From assembly GCA_945878355.1 (NCBI GenBank), contig CAMCTC010000017.1:1-64000 (forward strand): 64,000 nucleotides of DNA, given 5' to 3'. Source of the DNA: Bordetella parapertussis. GTDB lineage: Bacteria > Pseudomonadota > Gammaproteobacteria > Burkholderiales > Burkholderiaceae_C. Each line of letters starts with the position of its first letter. Position 1 is the stretch's first letter. Position numbers and translations under genes: made by a program. The notes below the pieces were generated by a model. It was not told where the DNA came from. It saw only the letters and a list, made by a program, of their open reading frames with translations, and made no database searches. Shown in pieces: positions 45,601-51,855 of the stretch.

Positions 45601-45708
45601 CCCGGCACCACCATCGAGCAAGTCATTGCCGCCGTCGCCATCGATAGTGTCGTTGCCCGATCCTCCCGTCAGGGTGTCAGCAGCCGCAGTGCCATTGAAG
45701 AGGGTCAT
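39637..45708 (-). CDS. Giant secreted RTX serralysin-like protease with octapeptide-repeat array
   Basis: A 2023-residue protein. Residues about 10-205 are RTX calcium-binding nonapeptides (GGSGNDTIDGDGGNDLLDGG). A metzincin protease domain follows with zinc motif HEIGHALGLKHP (near 389-400) and Met-turn TVMTYN (near 425), and a second short RTX block at about 550-580. Residues about 675-1740 are an uninterrupted array of octapeptides, consensus [ILVF]-x-A-[LMI]-[ST]-T-x-Q. A FrpC-like EF-hand module (DRNANGNIDDGGELFG, LDANHDGLIDSRD) precedes a 120-residue C-terminal tail shared with the next protein, probably the type I secretion signal. There is no N-terminal signal peptide, as expected for type I secretion. 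The HlyB/HlyD-type exporter lies upstream on the same strand. Confidence 0.88.
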   Translation of the reverse strand: MTLFNGTAAADTLTGGSGNDTIDGDGGNDLLDGGAGDDKIYDQGGTGNDTLIGGDGNDLLSTYTSAGADSLVGANGNDSADGGTGNDTILGGAGNDSLRGFEGNDSIDGEDGSDSLTGGLGNDSLIGGAGDDTIYDQNGGLDTLIGGDGNDYLNTYTSAGADSLLGGNGNDTLIGGTGADTLDGGAGINDLKGFDGNDVYRVSSSQTHIEDYGSSGGSGGSADSAQILVDFYRVPSTIETVSYGTGVQQLPNWIAAITADNANGDYFKDLLAGMPGGNTYYYHFATSAPSYGSASDKTGFVAFNATQKAFAKTALAYIETVVNLKFVETSNPLQDSVIVFANNAQTNSAGYARYPSSEYPGSDVYLDTGANNGNLNPADGLASALTLIHEIGHALGLKHPADVNAGGGGTEGPYLPALQDSPLWTVMTYNPNDVPEEPYFHLQYRPFDIAALQYLYGPSATATGSNTYQVDTAAANFIWDGSGTDSIDASALAQNVSIYLSPGYWGYVGASRSAAITDAGQITVNFGTEIENLKGSAYHDALYGNDIDNQIEGGGGNDTLTGGDGDDVLKGGDGNDLAVFSGNRSQYTITANANGSLQVRDLRAVSAQDPTSGLWSAHDGTDQVSEVEALRFADGDVPSTATDATPLTAWSSGSAALLTLAGLPTLAIDQLNVMPDNLWQGLSAALLAVLTPTQVRGLTADRLNALTASQFQSLTVAQIASLTTGQVNALGAPNLAAMTLKQVAALTTPDIVALTSAQFNAMSTAQIAALTTAQAQAIETGDLRSLSIANLMAISVADIAALLPTQLNALAIDTQVPALKTAQVAAITTAQLKALSTTALNALTTGQFRALAVAQIASLTTGQVTALETTDVAALSTGQIKAITTAGIIALTSAQFNAMTTAQIAALGTAQFQAIEVADLSALNSDRVIALNTAAIAALTTAQFNAMAAGPQLASLMTRQMAAITTAQLSSLSSTVLNALSTAQLRALTALQIGALTTAQVNALLTANLAALSTAQVKAFTSADIVALTPAQFNAMGTAQIAALSTAQARAIETDDLRALSIANLMAISVADIAALTPTQLNALAIDTQVPALKTAQVAAITTAQLKALSTTALNALTTSQFKALTVAQVTSLTTGQLIALETTDVAALSTAQAKAITTAGISALTSAQFNAMGTAQIAALSTAQVQAIEVADIATLSNERVAALSAASVAVLSANQFNALAASPAGPLANMTSAQVAAITTAQLVSLSTTGLNALSTTQFRGLTPAQIASLSTAQVTALETTDVAALSTGQVRAITTAGIIALSSAQFNAMTTVQIAALTTAQVKAIEVPDLTALSRDRVNALSTASIAALVAGQFNAIAAGPQLAGLTTAQVAAITTAQLSSLSSAALNALDTAQFRAMTSAQIGALSTGQVAALEPADLAALSTTQIKAFSTVDIVALSSAQFNAMSTAQIAALSTAQAQAIEVSDLAALSSNRIAALSTAAIAALGTAQFNAVVASPQVVGLTTAQVVAITTTQLASLPNDGLNALSTAQIRALKTAAISALSTTQVNALRTADLAALTTAQIKAITTAGIIALTSAQFNAMTTAQIAALSTAQAAAIETGDLRALSIANLMAMSAADIAALTPTQLNALAIDTQVPALKTAQIAAITTAQLRALNTTVLNALTTGQFRALTVAQVGAMTTGQWRSLETADLAALSTAQVKAITVPSLLALTSSEVCALTSAQIRALTTAQVQALNTGQITPLMLDLDGHGVQTLGIAAGVQFDVGNSGLAAATGWVAPGDGLLVLDRNANGNIDDGGELFGSGTLLLDGHHAADGFAALATLDANHDGLIDSRDSSFDALAVWVDANSDGLTQAGELKGLDALNITGLHLAADRTIFFDNGNLIGLIGRYDSANGSTQVLADVWLATDATVAPASVSLRTVVSDLTESLGRFTEQLDGFQPIAGPVLNLPTASSAAPTELSRSLAAQLSAFIDQNSMPMAALVGVAPAVGLLSPDLTLTPATAVNAWMAPLTAKRPDK
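40470..43690 (-). repeat. Octapeptide (24-bp) repeat array with ~410-bp higher-order period
   Basis: About 130 consecutive octads of consensus [ILVF]-x-A-[LMI]-[ST]-T-x-Q. A second level of periodicity is visible: register-breaking segments such as the one coding IDTQVPALK or AAGPQLAGL recur near 40791, 41200, 41617, 42030, 42441, 42860 and 43263, that is about every 410 bases (17 octads). The IDTQVPAL type is found at 40791, 42441 and 43263, with the others in between, which suggests growth by duplication of large blocks. Confidence 0.85.
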
Positions 45709-45856
45709 GCTGCTGCGGCCTCCAACACCAAGCAGCGCAGGCTGCAGCTTGACAGGCCGTCAGCCGCAGCAGGTATTTTCAACATCGACTGAAGGGCAAG
45801 AGGCATGGCAGACCGGTTCAATCGGGTTGTCTTGCGGCTTGGCCTGCAAAAGAGGA

Positions 45857-45883
45857 CAGGCCCACCAGACATCAGTGGGCCTG
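45857..45883 (-). terminator. Hairpin between the two secreted-protein genes
   Basis: A perfect 9-bp stem (CAGGCCCAC/GTGGGCCTG) with a 9-base loop, followed on the minus strand by TCCTCTTTT. It lies 29 bases after the stop of the smaller repeat protein and about 150 bases before the giant protease gene. It could be a terminator or an attenuator reducing read-through into the larger gene. Confidence 0.6.
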
Positions 45884-45911
45884 CAGTCATGGCCTGGTGC
45901 GGTTCAAACCA

Positions 45912-47579
45912 TCACTTGCCAGGCGGCTTGCCGGTCAGCGGGTCGATCGACCCGTTCACCGATGTTGCCGGTGCCAGCGTCAAGTCCTTGCTCAACAGGT
46001 CGACTGCCGGTGCTGCTGCCAGCGGCGTGATGGCCACCGAGTTCTGGTCGACGAAGGCAGACAACTGCGCAGCCAGACTTCTAGACAGTTCGGCTTGCAG
46101 CGGCCCCACGCTGGCAGCGTCCGTGGTCGTTGGCAGGTTCAGCACCGGCCCGGCGATGTTCAGCGAACCCTCCAACTGCTCGGTGAAGCGTCCCAGCGAT
46201 GCCGTCAGGTCAGACACCGCCGTTCGCAGTGCCACCGGCTCGTCCGTTGGCGCTGCCGGTGCCCCGGTGGTCAGCCAGACGTCGGCCAGCGTGTGGGTCG
46301 AACCGTCGGCGCTGTCGTAACGGCCCAGCAAGCCCACCAAGTTGCCGTTGTCGAACGCAATCGTCTGTGTGGCGTCCAGATGTAAGCCCGTGATGTTCAG
46401 TGCATCCAGGCCCTTCAACTCGCCCGATTGCGTCTCAGCGTCGCTGTTCGCGTCGACCCAGACCTTCAAGGCCTTGAAGCCCGGGTCTTGCGCATTGACC
46501 ACGCCGTCGCCATTGGCGTCCAGCGTTGCCAGGGCCGCAAAGCCGTCGACCGCATGGTTGCCGTCTGGCAGCAGCGTGCCGCTGCCGAACAGCTCGCCGC
46601 CGTTGTCGATCACGCCGTTGTGGTTGCGGTCGAGCACCAGCAGCCCGTCACCTGGTGACACCCAGCCTGTGGCGGCCACCTGTCCGCTGTTGCCGACGTC
46701 GAACTGCACGCCTGCAGCGATGCTCAATGTCAGCGGGCCAAGAAGGCCGTCGAGGTCGAGCATCAGGGGCGTGACGGTTCCAGGGAGAATGGCTCGAGCT
46801 TGCTGAGTCGTCAACGCCTGCACCTGAGTCGTGGTCAGCGCACACAACTCGGTGGTGGTCAGCGCGGCGATTCCAGCAGTGGTGATCGCGCGCACCTGGG
46901 TCGTGGTCAGCGAGGCGAGGTCCGCAGTCTGCAAGGTCCTCACTTGATCGGTCGTCAGCGCTGCGATCTGAGTGACCTTCAGCGCCTGGAACTGATCGGT
47001 GGTCAGCGCGTTGAGGTTGGTGGAAGTCAAGCCGGGCAACTGCTTGGTGGTGATCGCCGCGACCTGCGCGCTGGTCAGAATAGCCATCTGCCCGGTGCCC
47101 ATGGCGTTGAGCTGGTCCGTGGTCAGAGCGGCAATCGACGCGGTGGTCAGTGCCACGATGCGCTCACTGGTGATCGTCGAAAGATCACCGGTCTCGATCG
47201 CGCGGGCCTGTGCGGTGGTGATCGCCGCAACCTGGTCCGTGGTGAGCGCCCTGAACTCGGCGGTGGTCAACGCGACGATGCCGGCGGTGGTGATCGCACG
47301 CACCTGGGCCGTGGTCAGCGCGGCCAGGTCCGCAGACTCCAGCGTGCTCACCTGATCGGTCGTCAGCCCTGCGATTTGAAGCGTGGTCAGCGCTTGGAAC
47401 TGATCGGTGGTCAGCGCATTGAGGCTGGCACTTGTCAGGACTTGTAGCTGAAGCGTGGTCAACGCCCTGACCTGATCTGAACTCAATGCGACAAGATCTG
47501 CCGTCACCAACTCTGAGACTTGGTCAGTCGTCAGCGCTGCTATCTGGCCTGTGGTCATGCTTGCATAGACGATTGACAT
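45912..47579 (-). CDS. Secreted octapeptide-repeat protein with FrpC-like EF-hand module
   Basis: A 555-residue relative of the giant protease that lacks both RTX and protease domains. Residues about 8-260 are octapeptide repeats (IAALTTDQ, VRALTTLQ, FQALTTLQ), close to the consensus of its neighbour. Then come the FrpC-like calcium module (LDRNHNGVIDNGGELFG, LDANGDGVVNAQD, VWVDANSDAETQSGELKGLD) and a C-terminal tail closely matching that of the giant protein (SLAAQLSAFVDQNS), probably the type I secretion signal. A sigma-28 promoter at 47721-47748 precedes it, implying expression with late flagellar genes. Function is unknown; a structural surface or adhesive role fits best. Confidence 0.85.
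   Translation of the reverse strand: MSIVYASMTTGQIAALTTDQVSELVTADLVALSSDQVRALTTLQLQVLTSASLNALTTDQFQALTTLQIAGLTTDQVSTLESADLAALTTAQVRAITTAGIVALTTAEFRALTTDQVAAITTAQARAIETGDLSTITSERIVALTTASIAALTTDQLNAMGTGQMAILTSAQVAAITTKQLPGLTSTNLNALTTDQFQALKVTQIAALTTDQVRTLQTADLASLTTTQVRAITTAGIAALTTTELCALTTTQVQALTTQQARAILPGTVTPLMLDLDGLLGPLTLSIAAGVQFDVGNSGQVAATGWVSPGDGLLVLDRNHNGVIDNGGELFGSGTLLPDGNHAVDGFAALATLDANGDGVVNAQDPGFKALKVWVDANSDAETQSGELKGLDALNITGLHLDATQTIAFDNGNLVGLLGRYDSADGSTHTLADVWLTTGAPAAPTDEPVALRTAVSDLTASLGRFTEQLEGSLNIAGPVLNLPTTTDAASVGPLQAELSRSLAAQLSAFVDQNSVAITPLAAAPAVDLLSKDLTLAPATSVNGSIDPLTGKPPGK
46780..47560 (-). repeat. Octapeptide repeat array in the smaller secreted protein
   Basis: About 32 octads with the same consensus as the array at 40470-43690 but mostly in the variant x-ALTTDQ or x-ALTTAQ. 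It contains a register break (near 47090, GTGQMAILTSAQ) similar to those of the larger array. Confidence 0.85.
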
Positions 47580-48029
47580 TTGAGTTCCAGTGTTGAACGA
47601 GAAAATTTAGAAAACAACCCCGATCCTCAGCGCTCGCCAAGACGAAAGCTGAGAGAAAAATGAGCTTTTTACACACTTTACAGCATGCGGGCGGGTCGCA
47701 TAGCCCCACCATATGACTCCCTAACGGCGGGATCTGTCAAAGCGTTTAGCGCCCGCGTGGCTGTCGTTTGCTTGCCCTCAGCATCAACAGCGTTTCAAGA
47801 TGTTAAAGCGGTTGCTGTTCTTAATCTTGCAGAAGCTTGCAAGAGATGCTGTAAGTACCAAGGTTGCGTCTTGACCCACCTGCTCTCCCGGTGCTGCTGG
47901 TCAACGCCGGCACCCCGTTCGACGCAAGGTCACAGTGGCGAATGCTGGCATTGAAGGTCGGAGGTTGTCGGATCGCCAGCATGGCCGTCATCCGCACTGT
48001 CGGCGTGCACGCAGGCGGAGCTTCGAAGA
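47580..48029. other. 450-bp leader region ahead of the repeat-protein gene
   Basis: This stretch lies between the start of the smaller repeat protein and the stop of the HlyD-like gene. It carries the leftward sigma-28 promoter at 47721-47748, leaving an untranslated leader of roughly 130 bases that is AT-richer and free of obvious genes. The part between 47750 and 48029 shows no convincing coding sequence on either strand. Confidence 0.6.
47721..47748 (-). promoter_or_regulatory. Sigma-28 (FliA) promoter of the secreted repeat-protein gene
   Basis: Read on the minus strand: TAAAC (47748-47744), 15 bases, GCCGTTAG (47728-47721). The first 12 bases, TAAACGCTTTGA, are identical to the fliC promoter and the -10 keeps GCCGT. 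The spacing is exactly that of fliC. It lies about 140 bases upstream of the ATG at 47579. Confidence 0.75.
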
Positions 48030-49403
48030 TCAACGCTCAGTCGCCGCCTCACTCAAGCCCCGCATCACCGGGTACATCACATACGACATCACTGATCGCT
48101 TGCCGACGACAATCTCTGCGCTGAGCGTCATGCCAGGGATCAGCTGGGTCTGCTTGGGCAGGTTGTGCAGCTCGTTCATGTTGACCCGGGTTCGCCCGAC
48201 ATAGAACGCAGGCCGCGCCGCGCCGGTGCCGCTGTCGCGGGTGAAAGCGTCCTGGCCCAGTTTGTCGAGCTCTGCCTTGATCAAGCCATGCTTCTGGTAC
48301 GGGAAAGCGTCGATCTTCAGCCGCACCGGGTCGGTGAGCTTGACGAAGCCGATGTCCTGAGACTCAATCTGGATCTCGGCCTCCAGCGCCACGCCCAGCG
48401 GCACCAGCGTGAACAACTGCTCGGATTCACGCACTACCGAGCCGGTGGACTTGTTCGCCGCCACCTCCAGCACCACCGCGTCTGCGGGCGCCGCCAGCTC
48501 GATCAAGCGGCTGCGACGCTCGGCCTTGTTGACTTGCTCGGCAACGCTGTTGCGCTCACGCCGCACCGCGACCAGGTCTTCGGTCGACTTCTGGCGCCAG
48601 TCCTTGGCGAATGAGAGCTTTTCGGCCTCGGCCTCGGCCAACTGCTTGCGCAACTCCAGCGTGCGGTTGCGGGTCGAGACCATCTCGCGCTCGACCTCCT
48701 GGCGCCGCTCGCGGCTTTCCAGCAGCTTGAGCTTGGACTGGAAGTTTTGCCTGGTCAGCTCCTCGTTCATCGCCTCGATCTCGAGCAGCGATTTCATCCG
48801 CGCTTCTTGCGCAGCGATGTCGCTCTCGTTGGTGGCCAAGGTGGCTTTGAGCCGGCCTATGCCCTCGTCTAGCCGCAGCAGCTTGGCCTGAAAACTGGCC
48901 TGGCGCTCGGCTTGCAGGCTGGACTGCAGCGCTTCGTCGCGGTTGCGGCTGTTGCCGCCATAGGTCTTGCCAGCCTGCTCTTGGTCGATGCGGCGCAGCT
49001 CGGCGTCCAGGCTTTTGAGCCGGTCTTGCGCCTGCGCCAGGTCGGCCGTCACAAAAGTGGGGTCGAGCACGGCCAGGATCTGGCCTTTCTTGACCACCTG
49101 GCCGGCGCTGACCTTCAACGCGGTGATCTGCGCGGTCTCGAAAGACTGGATCACGATGTTGGGCTGCTGCGTCACCAGCTTGCCGCGGCCCATCACGACC
49201 ATGTCTACCTCGAACAAGCAAGCCCAGGCAATCGCCGCGGCAAACAGCCCCAGCAACAGGTACATCGTCAGGTTCAAGCCGGCGGGCAGCTGGCGCTTCT
49301 CCAGCTCGTCCGGGTCGGGCAGAAACGCGACCGCCCAAGCCTTGTCGGGCTTGGCAGCGGGTGCTTTGACGGGTTTCACAGGTGGATGGTCTGCTGGTTC
49401 CAT
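48030..49403 (-). CDS. HlyD-family type I secretion adaptor
   Basis: A 457-residue membrane fusion protein bridging the inner-membrane ABC exporter to an outer-membrane channel. It has a cytoplasmic N-terminus, a single membrane helix (about residues 46-66, LTMYLLLGLFAAAIAWACL), a lipoyl half-motif (VKKGQILAVLDPTFV), a long coiled-coil hairpin (about 110-290) and the C-terminal beta-barrel segment (VLEVAANKSTGSVV, ...MTLSAEIVVGKRSV). It overlaps the ABC exporter gene by 28 bases. No TolC-like gene is in the window, so the outer-membrane channel must be encoded elsewhere. Confidence 0.93.
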   Translation of the reverse strand: MEPADHPPVKPVKAPAAKPDKAWAVAFLPDPDELEKRQLPAGLNLTMYLLLGLFAAAIAWACLFEVDMVVMGRGKLVTQQPNIVIQSFETAQITALKVSAGQVVKKGQILAVLDPTFVTADLAQAQDRLKSLDAELRRIDQEQAGKTYGGNSRNRDEALQSSLQAERQASFQAKLLRLDEGIGRLKATLATNESDIAAQEARMKSLLEIEAMNEELTRQNFQSKLKLLESRERRQEVEREMVSTRNRTLELRKQLAEAEAEKLSFAKDWRQKSTEDLVAVRRERNSVAEQVNKAERRSRLIELAAPADAVVLEVAANKSTGSVVRESEQLFTLVPLGVALEAEIQIESQDIGFVKLTDPVRLKIDAFPYQKHGLIKAELDKLGQDAFTRDSGTGAARPAFYVGRTRVNMNELHNLPKQTQLIPGMTLSAEIVVGKRSVMSYVMYPVMRGLSEAATER

Positions 49404-51520
49404 AGTTGTGTGTAGGGTTCACAACGGCCTAGCAGCTCGGCGTGGCGCCCGGCGTCGGACAGCCGGCCTTGTTCGAAGACGAAGATTCGGTCTGACTTGA
49501 CCAGCGTGGACAAGCGGTGGCTGACGATCACCACCGTGCGGCCGGCGGCGATGCGTCCCAGGTTGCGCATGAAGATGGCTTCGCTCTCTGGGTCTAGCGC
49601 GCTGGCAGCCTCGTCCAGGATCAGGATGCGCGGCTGCGGCAGCAGCGCCCGTGCAATCGCCAGGCGCTGGCGCTGGCCGCCCGACAGGTTGGCCGCGTTT
49701 TCTTCCAGCAAGGTGTCGTAGCCCTGGGGCAAGCGCTCGATGAACTCATCGGCGCCTGCGGCCTGCGACGCCGCCACGATGGCCTCGAAGCTGGCGTCGG
49801 GCCGGCCCATCGCGATGTTCTCGCGAACGCTGCCGCGGAACATGAAGTTGTCTTGCAGCACCACGCCAGTGCTGCGCCGCAGATGGGCCAGGTCGACCTC
49901 TCGGATGTCAACGCCGTCGAAGCGGATCACGCCCTCTTGCACCGGGTACAAGCCCTGGATCAGCCGCGTGAACGTGGTCTTGCCCGACCCGCTGCGCCCC
50001 ACCACCCCAACCACGGTGCCGGGGGCGATGTCCAGCGACACCCGGTCCAGTGCGGCCACCGTCGAGTTGGGGTAGCGAAAGGTCACGCCGTCCAGCTCGA
50101 TCCTGCCCTTTAGGTCGGGCCGCAACCCGCCTGACGACCGGCGCTCGGGTGCGCGGTTCATCACCTCGCCCAGCATCTTGACCGCCAGCGCGGTCTCTTG
50201 GTAGCCCTGCACCAGCCCGACCATCTGAACCAGCGGGCCGACCACCCGGCCCGACATGATCTGGAACGCGATCAGCGCGCCCACGGTCAGCTGCAGGCTG
50301 AACACATCGAGCGCACCGAGCGCGATCACCGCCACCGTCATCAGGTTCTTCAGCAAACCGGTCAAGGTGCTGGCAGCGATCGACATCTTGCCGACGTTGA
50401 ACATCATGTTGATCGAATTGGCCGAGCGCTGGTCCCAGACCTTGCGCTGTTTGGGCTCGATCGCCAGCGACTTGACGGTGCGCATGCCGTGGATGGTTTC
50501 CACCAGCATCGACTGGCGGATGCCCTCGGCGTTGTACAGCGCCTGCAAGCGCACGTTGAAGGGCTTGATCATCAGCACGACCACCAAGGCCATCAGCGCT
50601 GAGAACACGATCACCACGACACCGAGCTTGACGCTGTAAGAGAACAACAGCGGGATGAAGATCACCAGCGCAGTGGCGTCCAGCGCGGTGAAGAACAGGT
50701 TGCCGGTGAGGAAGTTGCGGATCGCGGTGACCTGTTGCATGTGGCGCACCACCATGCCTGCGGTGCTGGTCTCGAAGTAGTCGATTGGCAGCGACAACAG
50801 GTGCGCAAAGGTGCGCTTGGCCAAGCGCATGTCGATGATGTTGGTGGCGTGCAGCATCAGGTAAGAGCGCATGAAGCCGAAAGCGGCCTCGAACAGCAGC
50901 ACGCCGACCACGCCGACGGTGAGCACCACCAACGTGGAATAGCTCTCGTGCGTAAGCACCTTATCTAGCACCAACTGCGTGAAGATGGCCGTGCCCAGGC
51001 CCAGCAGGTGCAGCATCACGGCGGCAATCGCCACGTCGCGAAAAGCGCTGCGCTGGCGCAGGATCTCCGGGATGAACCATCGCAGGCCAAAGGGCTGGTT
51101 GGCGTCCAGCAGGCTGTGTTGGCGCTTGACCAGGATGGCCTCGCCGGCCCAACCGGCGCAAAACTCGGCCTCGCCGACCAGCTTGATCGCGGTGCCCGAC
51201 AGTGGGTCCAGGATCGCCACCTGCTTGACGCCCCCGGCGGCCTGCTTGGGGATGCCGGCGACGATGACCGAGTGGCCATCGCTGCGCCTGGCGATCAGCG
51301 GGAACACACCCTCCAGCGCGGTGAGCTCGTCCCAGCGCAGGCTGACCGCCTGGGCCTTGAAGCCCAGCTCGGTGGCCATGCGCACCACCAGCTTGCTGTC
51401 GGGCTCGGCGGCCTCGAGCGCGAAGTCGTGAATCAAGCGCTCAGGAAGCGCCGCCACCCCGTGGTGCTGCGCCAGCGCCGTCAGGCACTGGACGGTGGAG
51501 TGGGGGTAGAGGACGGGCAT
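49376..51520 (-). CDS. HlyB-like type I secretion ABC exporter with C39-like domain
   Basis: A 714-residue exporter. Residues 1-130 are a C39-peptidase-like domain; the catalytic DCG cysteine region is replaced by STVQCLTAL while the histidine region (DGHSVIVAG) remains, so it is probably a non-cleaving substrate-docking domain as in HlyB. A six-helix membrane domain follows (about 155-440), then the ATPase with Walker A GRSGSGKTTF, signature LSGGQRQRLAIARA, Walker B ILILDEAASALD and VSHRLSTL. It stands first in the operon with the HlyD-like gene and should export the RTX and octapeptide-repeat proteins downstream. Confidence 0.93.
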   Translation of the reverse strand: MPVLYPHSTVQCLTALAQHHGVAALPERLIHDFALEAAEPDSKLVVRMATELGFKAQAVSLRWDELTALEGVFPLIARRSDGHSVIVAGIPKQAAGGVKQVAILDPLSGTAIKLVGEAEFCAGWAGEAILVKRQHSLLDANQPFGLRWFIPEILRQRSAFRDVAIAAVMLHLLGLGTAIFTQLVLDKVLTHESYSTLVVLTVGVVGVLLFEAAFGFMRSYLMLHATNIIDMRLAKRTFAHLLSLPIDYFETSTAGMVVRHMQQVTAIRNFLTGNLFFTALDATALVIFIPLLFSYSVKLGVVVIVFSALMALVVVLMIKPFNVRLQALYNAEGIRQSMLVETIHGMRTVKSLAIEPKQRKVWDQRSANSINMMFNVGKMSIAASTLTGLLKNLMTVAVIALGALDVFSLQLTVGALIAFQIMSGRVVGPLVQMVGLVQGYQETALAVKMLGEVMNRAPERRSSGGLRPDLKGRIELDGVTFRYPNSTVAALDRVSLDIAPGTVVGVVGRSGSGKTTFTRLIQGLYPVQEGVIRFDGVDIREVDLAHLRRSTGVVLQDNFMFRGSVRENIAMGRPDASFEAIVAASQAAGADEFIERLPQGYDTLLEENAANLSGGQRQRLAIARALLPQPRILILDEAASALDPESEAIFMRNLGRIAAGRTVVIVSHRLSTLVKSDRIFVFEQGRLSDAGRHAELLGRCEPYTQLWNQQTIHL

Positions 51521-51855
51521 GACCTAAGACTGTAACCCATGCAATGCGGGCTTTAATCGCTTAAAAAAGTTCCATGTGTCAATCTGTTCGAAGAGCCATC
51601 TCTAGCGCGAGTCTGTGCTATCGTAGTCTTGACGTGTGTTACCAAACGGGGTTGTCGAAGACGCCGATTTCTCAGAGGCAGGCTCCGCTTGTGCAAATCG
51701 AACTACGTGCCGCCTCAGCATCGACGTTAATGCGATATCGGGTGCCGAATTCGGGAAAATTAATTTCATAAAATGGTTTGAGTTTTGTTTAATTTTCCAA
51801 AATCCCATTCCCGCGTACGGTTGCTAATATTTTTTGCTGCATCTGGGGTCTTTCT
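51521..51855. other. AT-rich divergent region between exporter and GT41 gene
   Basis: A region noticeably richer in A+T than its surroundings, especially 51720-51845. It contains a 10-bp inverted repeat, GGAAAATTAA/TTAATTTTCC (51754-51763 and 51789-51798). It must hold the promoters of the leftward exporter operon (a TTGACA is visible on the minus strand near 51577) and of the rightward glycosyltransferase. No reading frame looks like a gene. Confidence 0.5.
51754..51798. repeat. Perfect 10-bp inverted repeat in an AT-rich segment
   Basis: GGAAAATTAA at 51754-51763 is the exact reverse complement of TTAATTTTCC at 51789-51798, with 25 bases between. Arm-to-arm spacing of about three helical turns would suit binding by a dimeric or looping regulator. 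It lies upstream of the GT41 gene. Confidence 0.6.

Noticed and set aside
40470..47560. CRISPR-like array because of regular short repeats
   Set aside because: The 24-bp units are contiguous, coding and degenerate with no unique spacers; they are protein repeats.
47864..48124. Small plus-strand frame overlapping the HlyD 3' end
   Set aside because: It overlaps a confident gene in antisense and has no family features.
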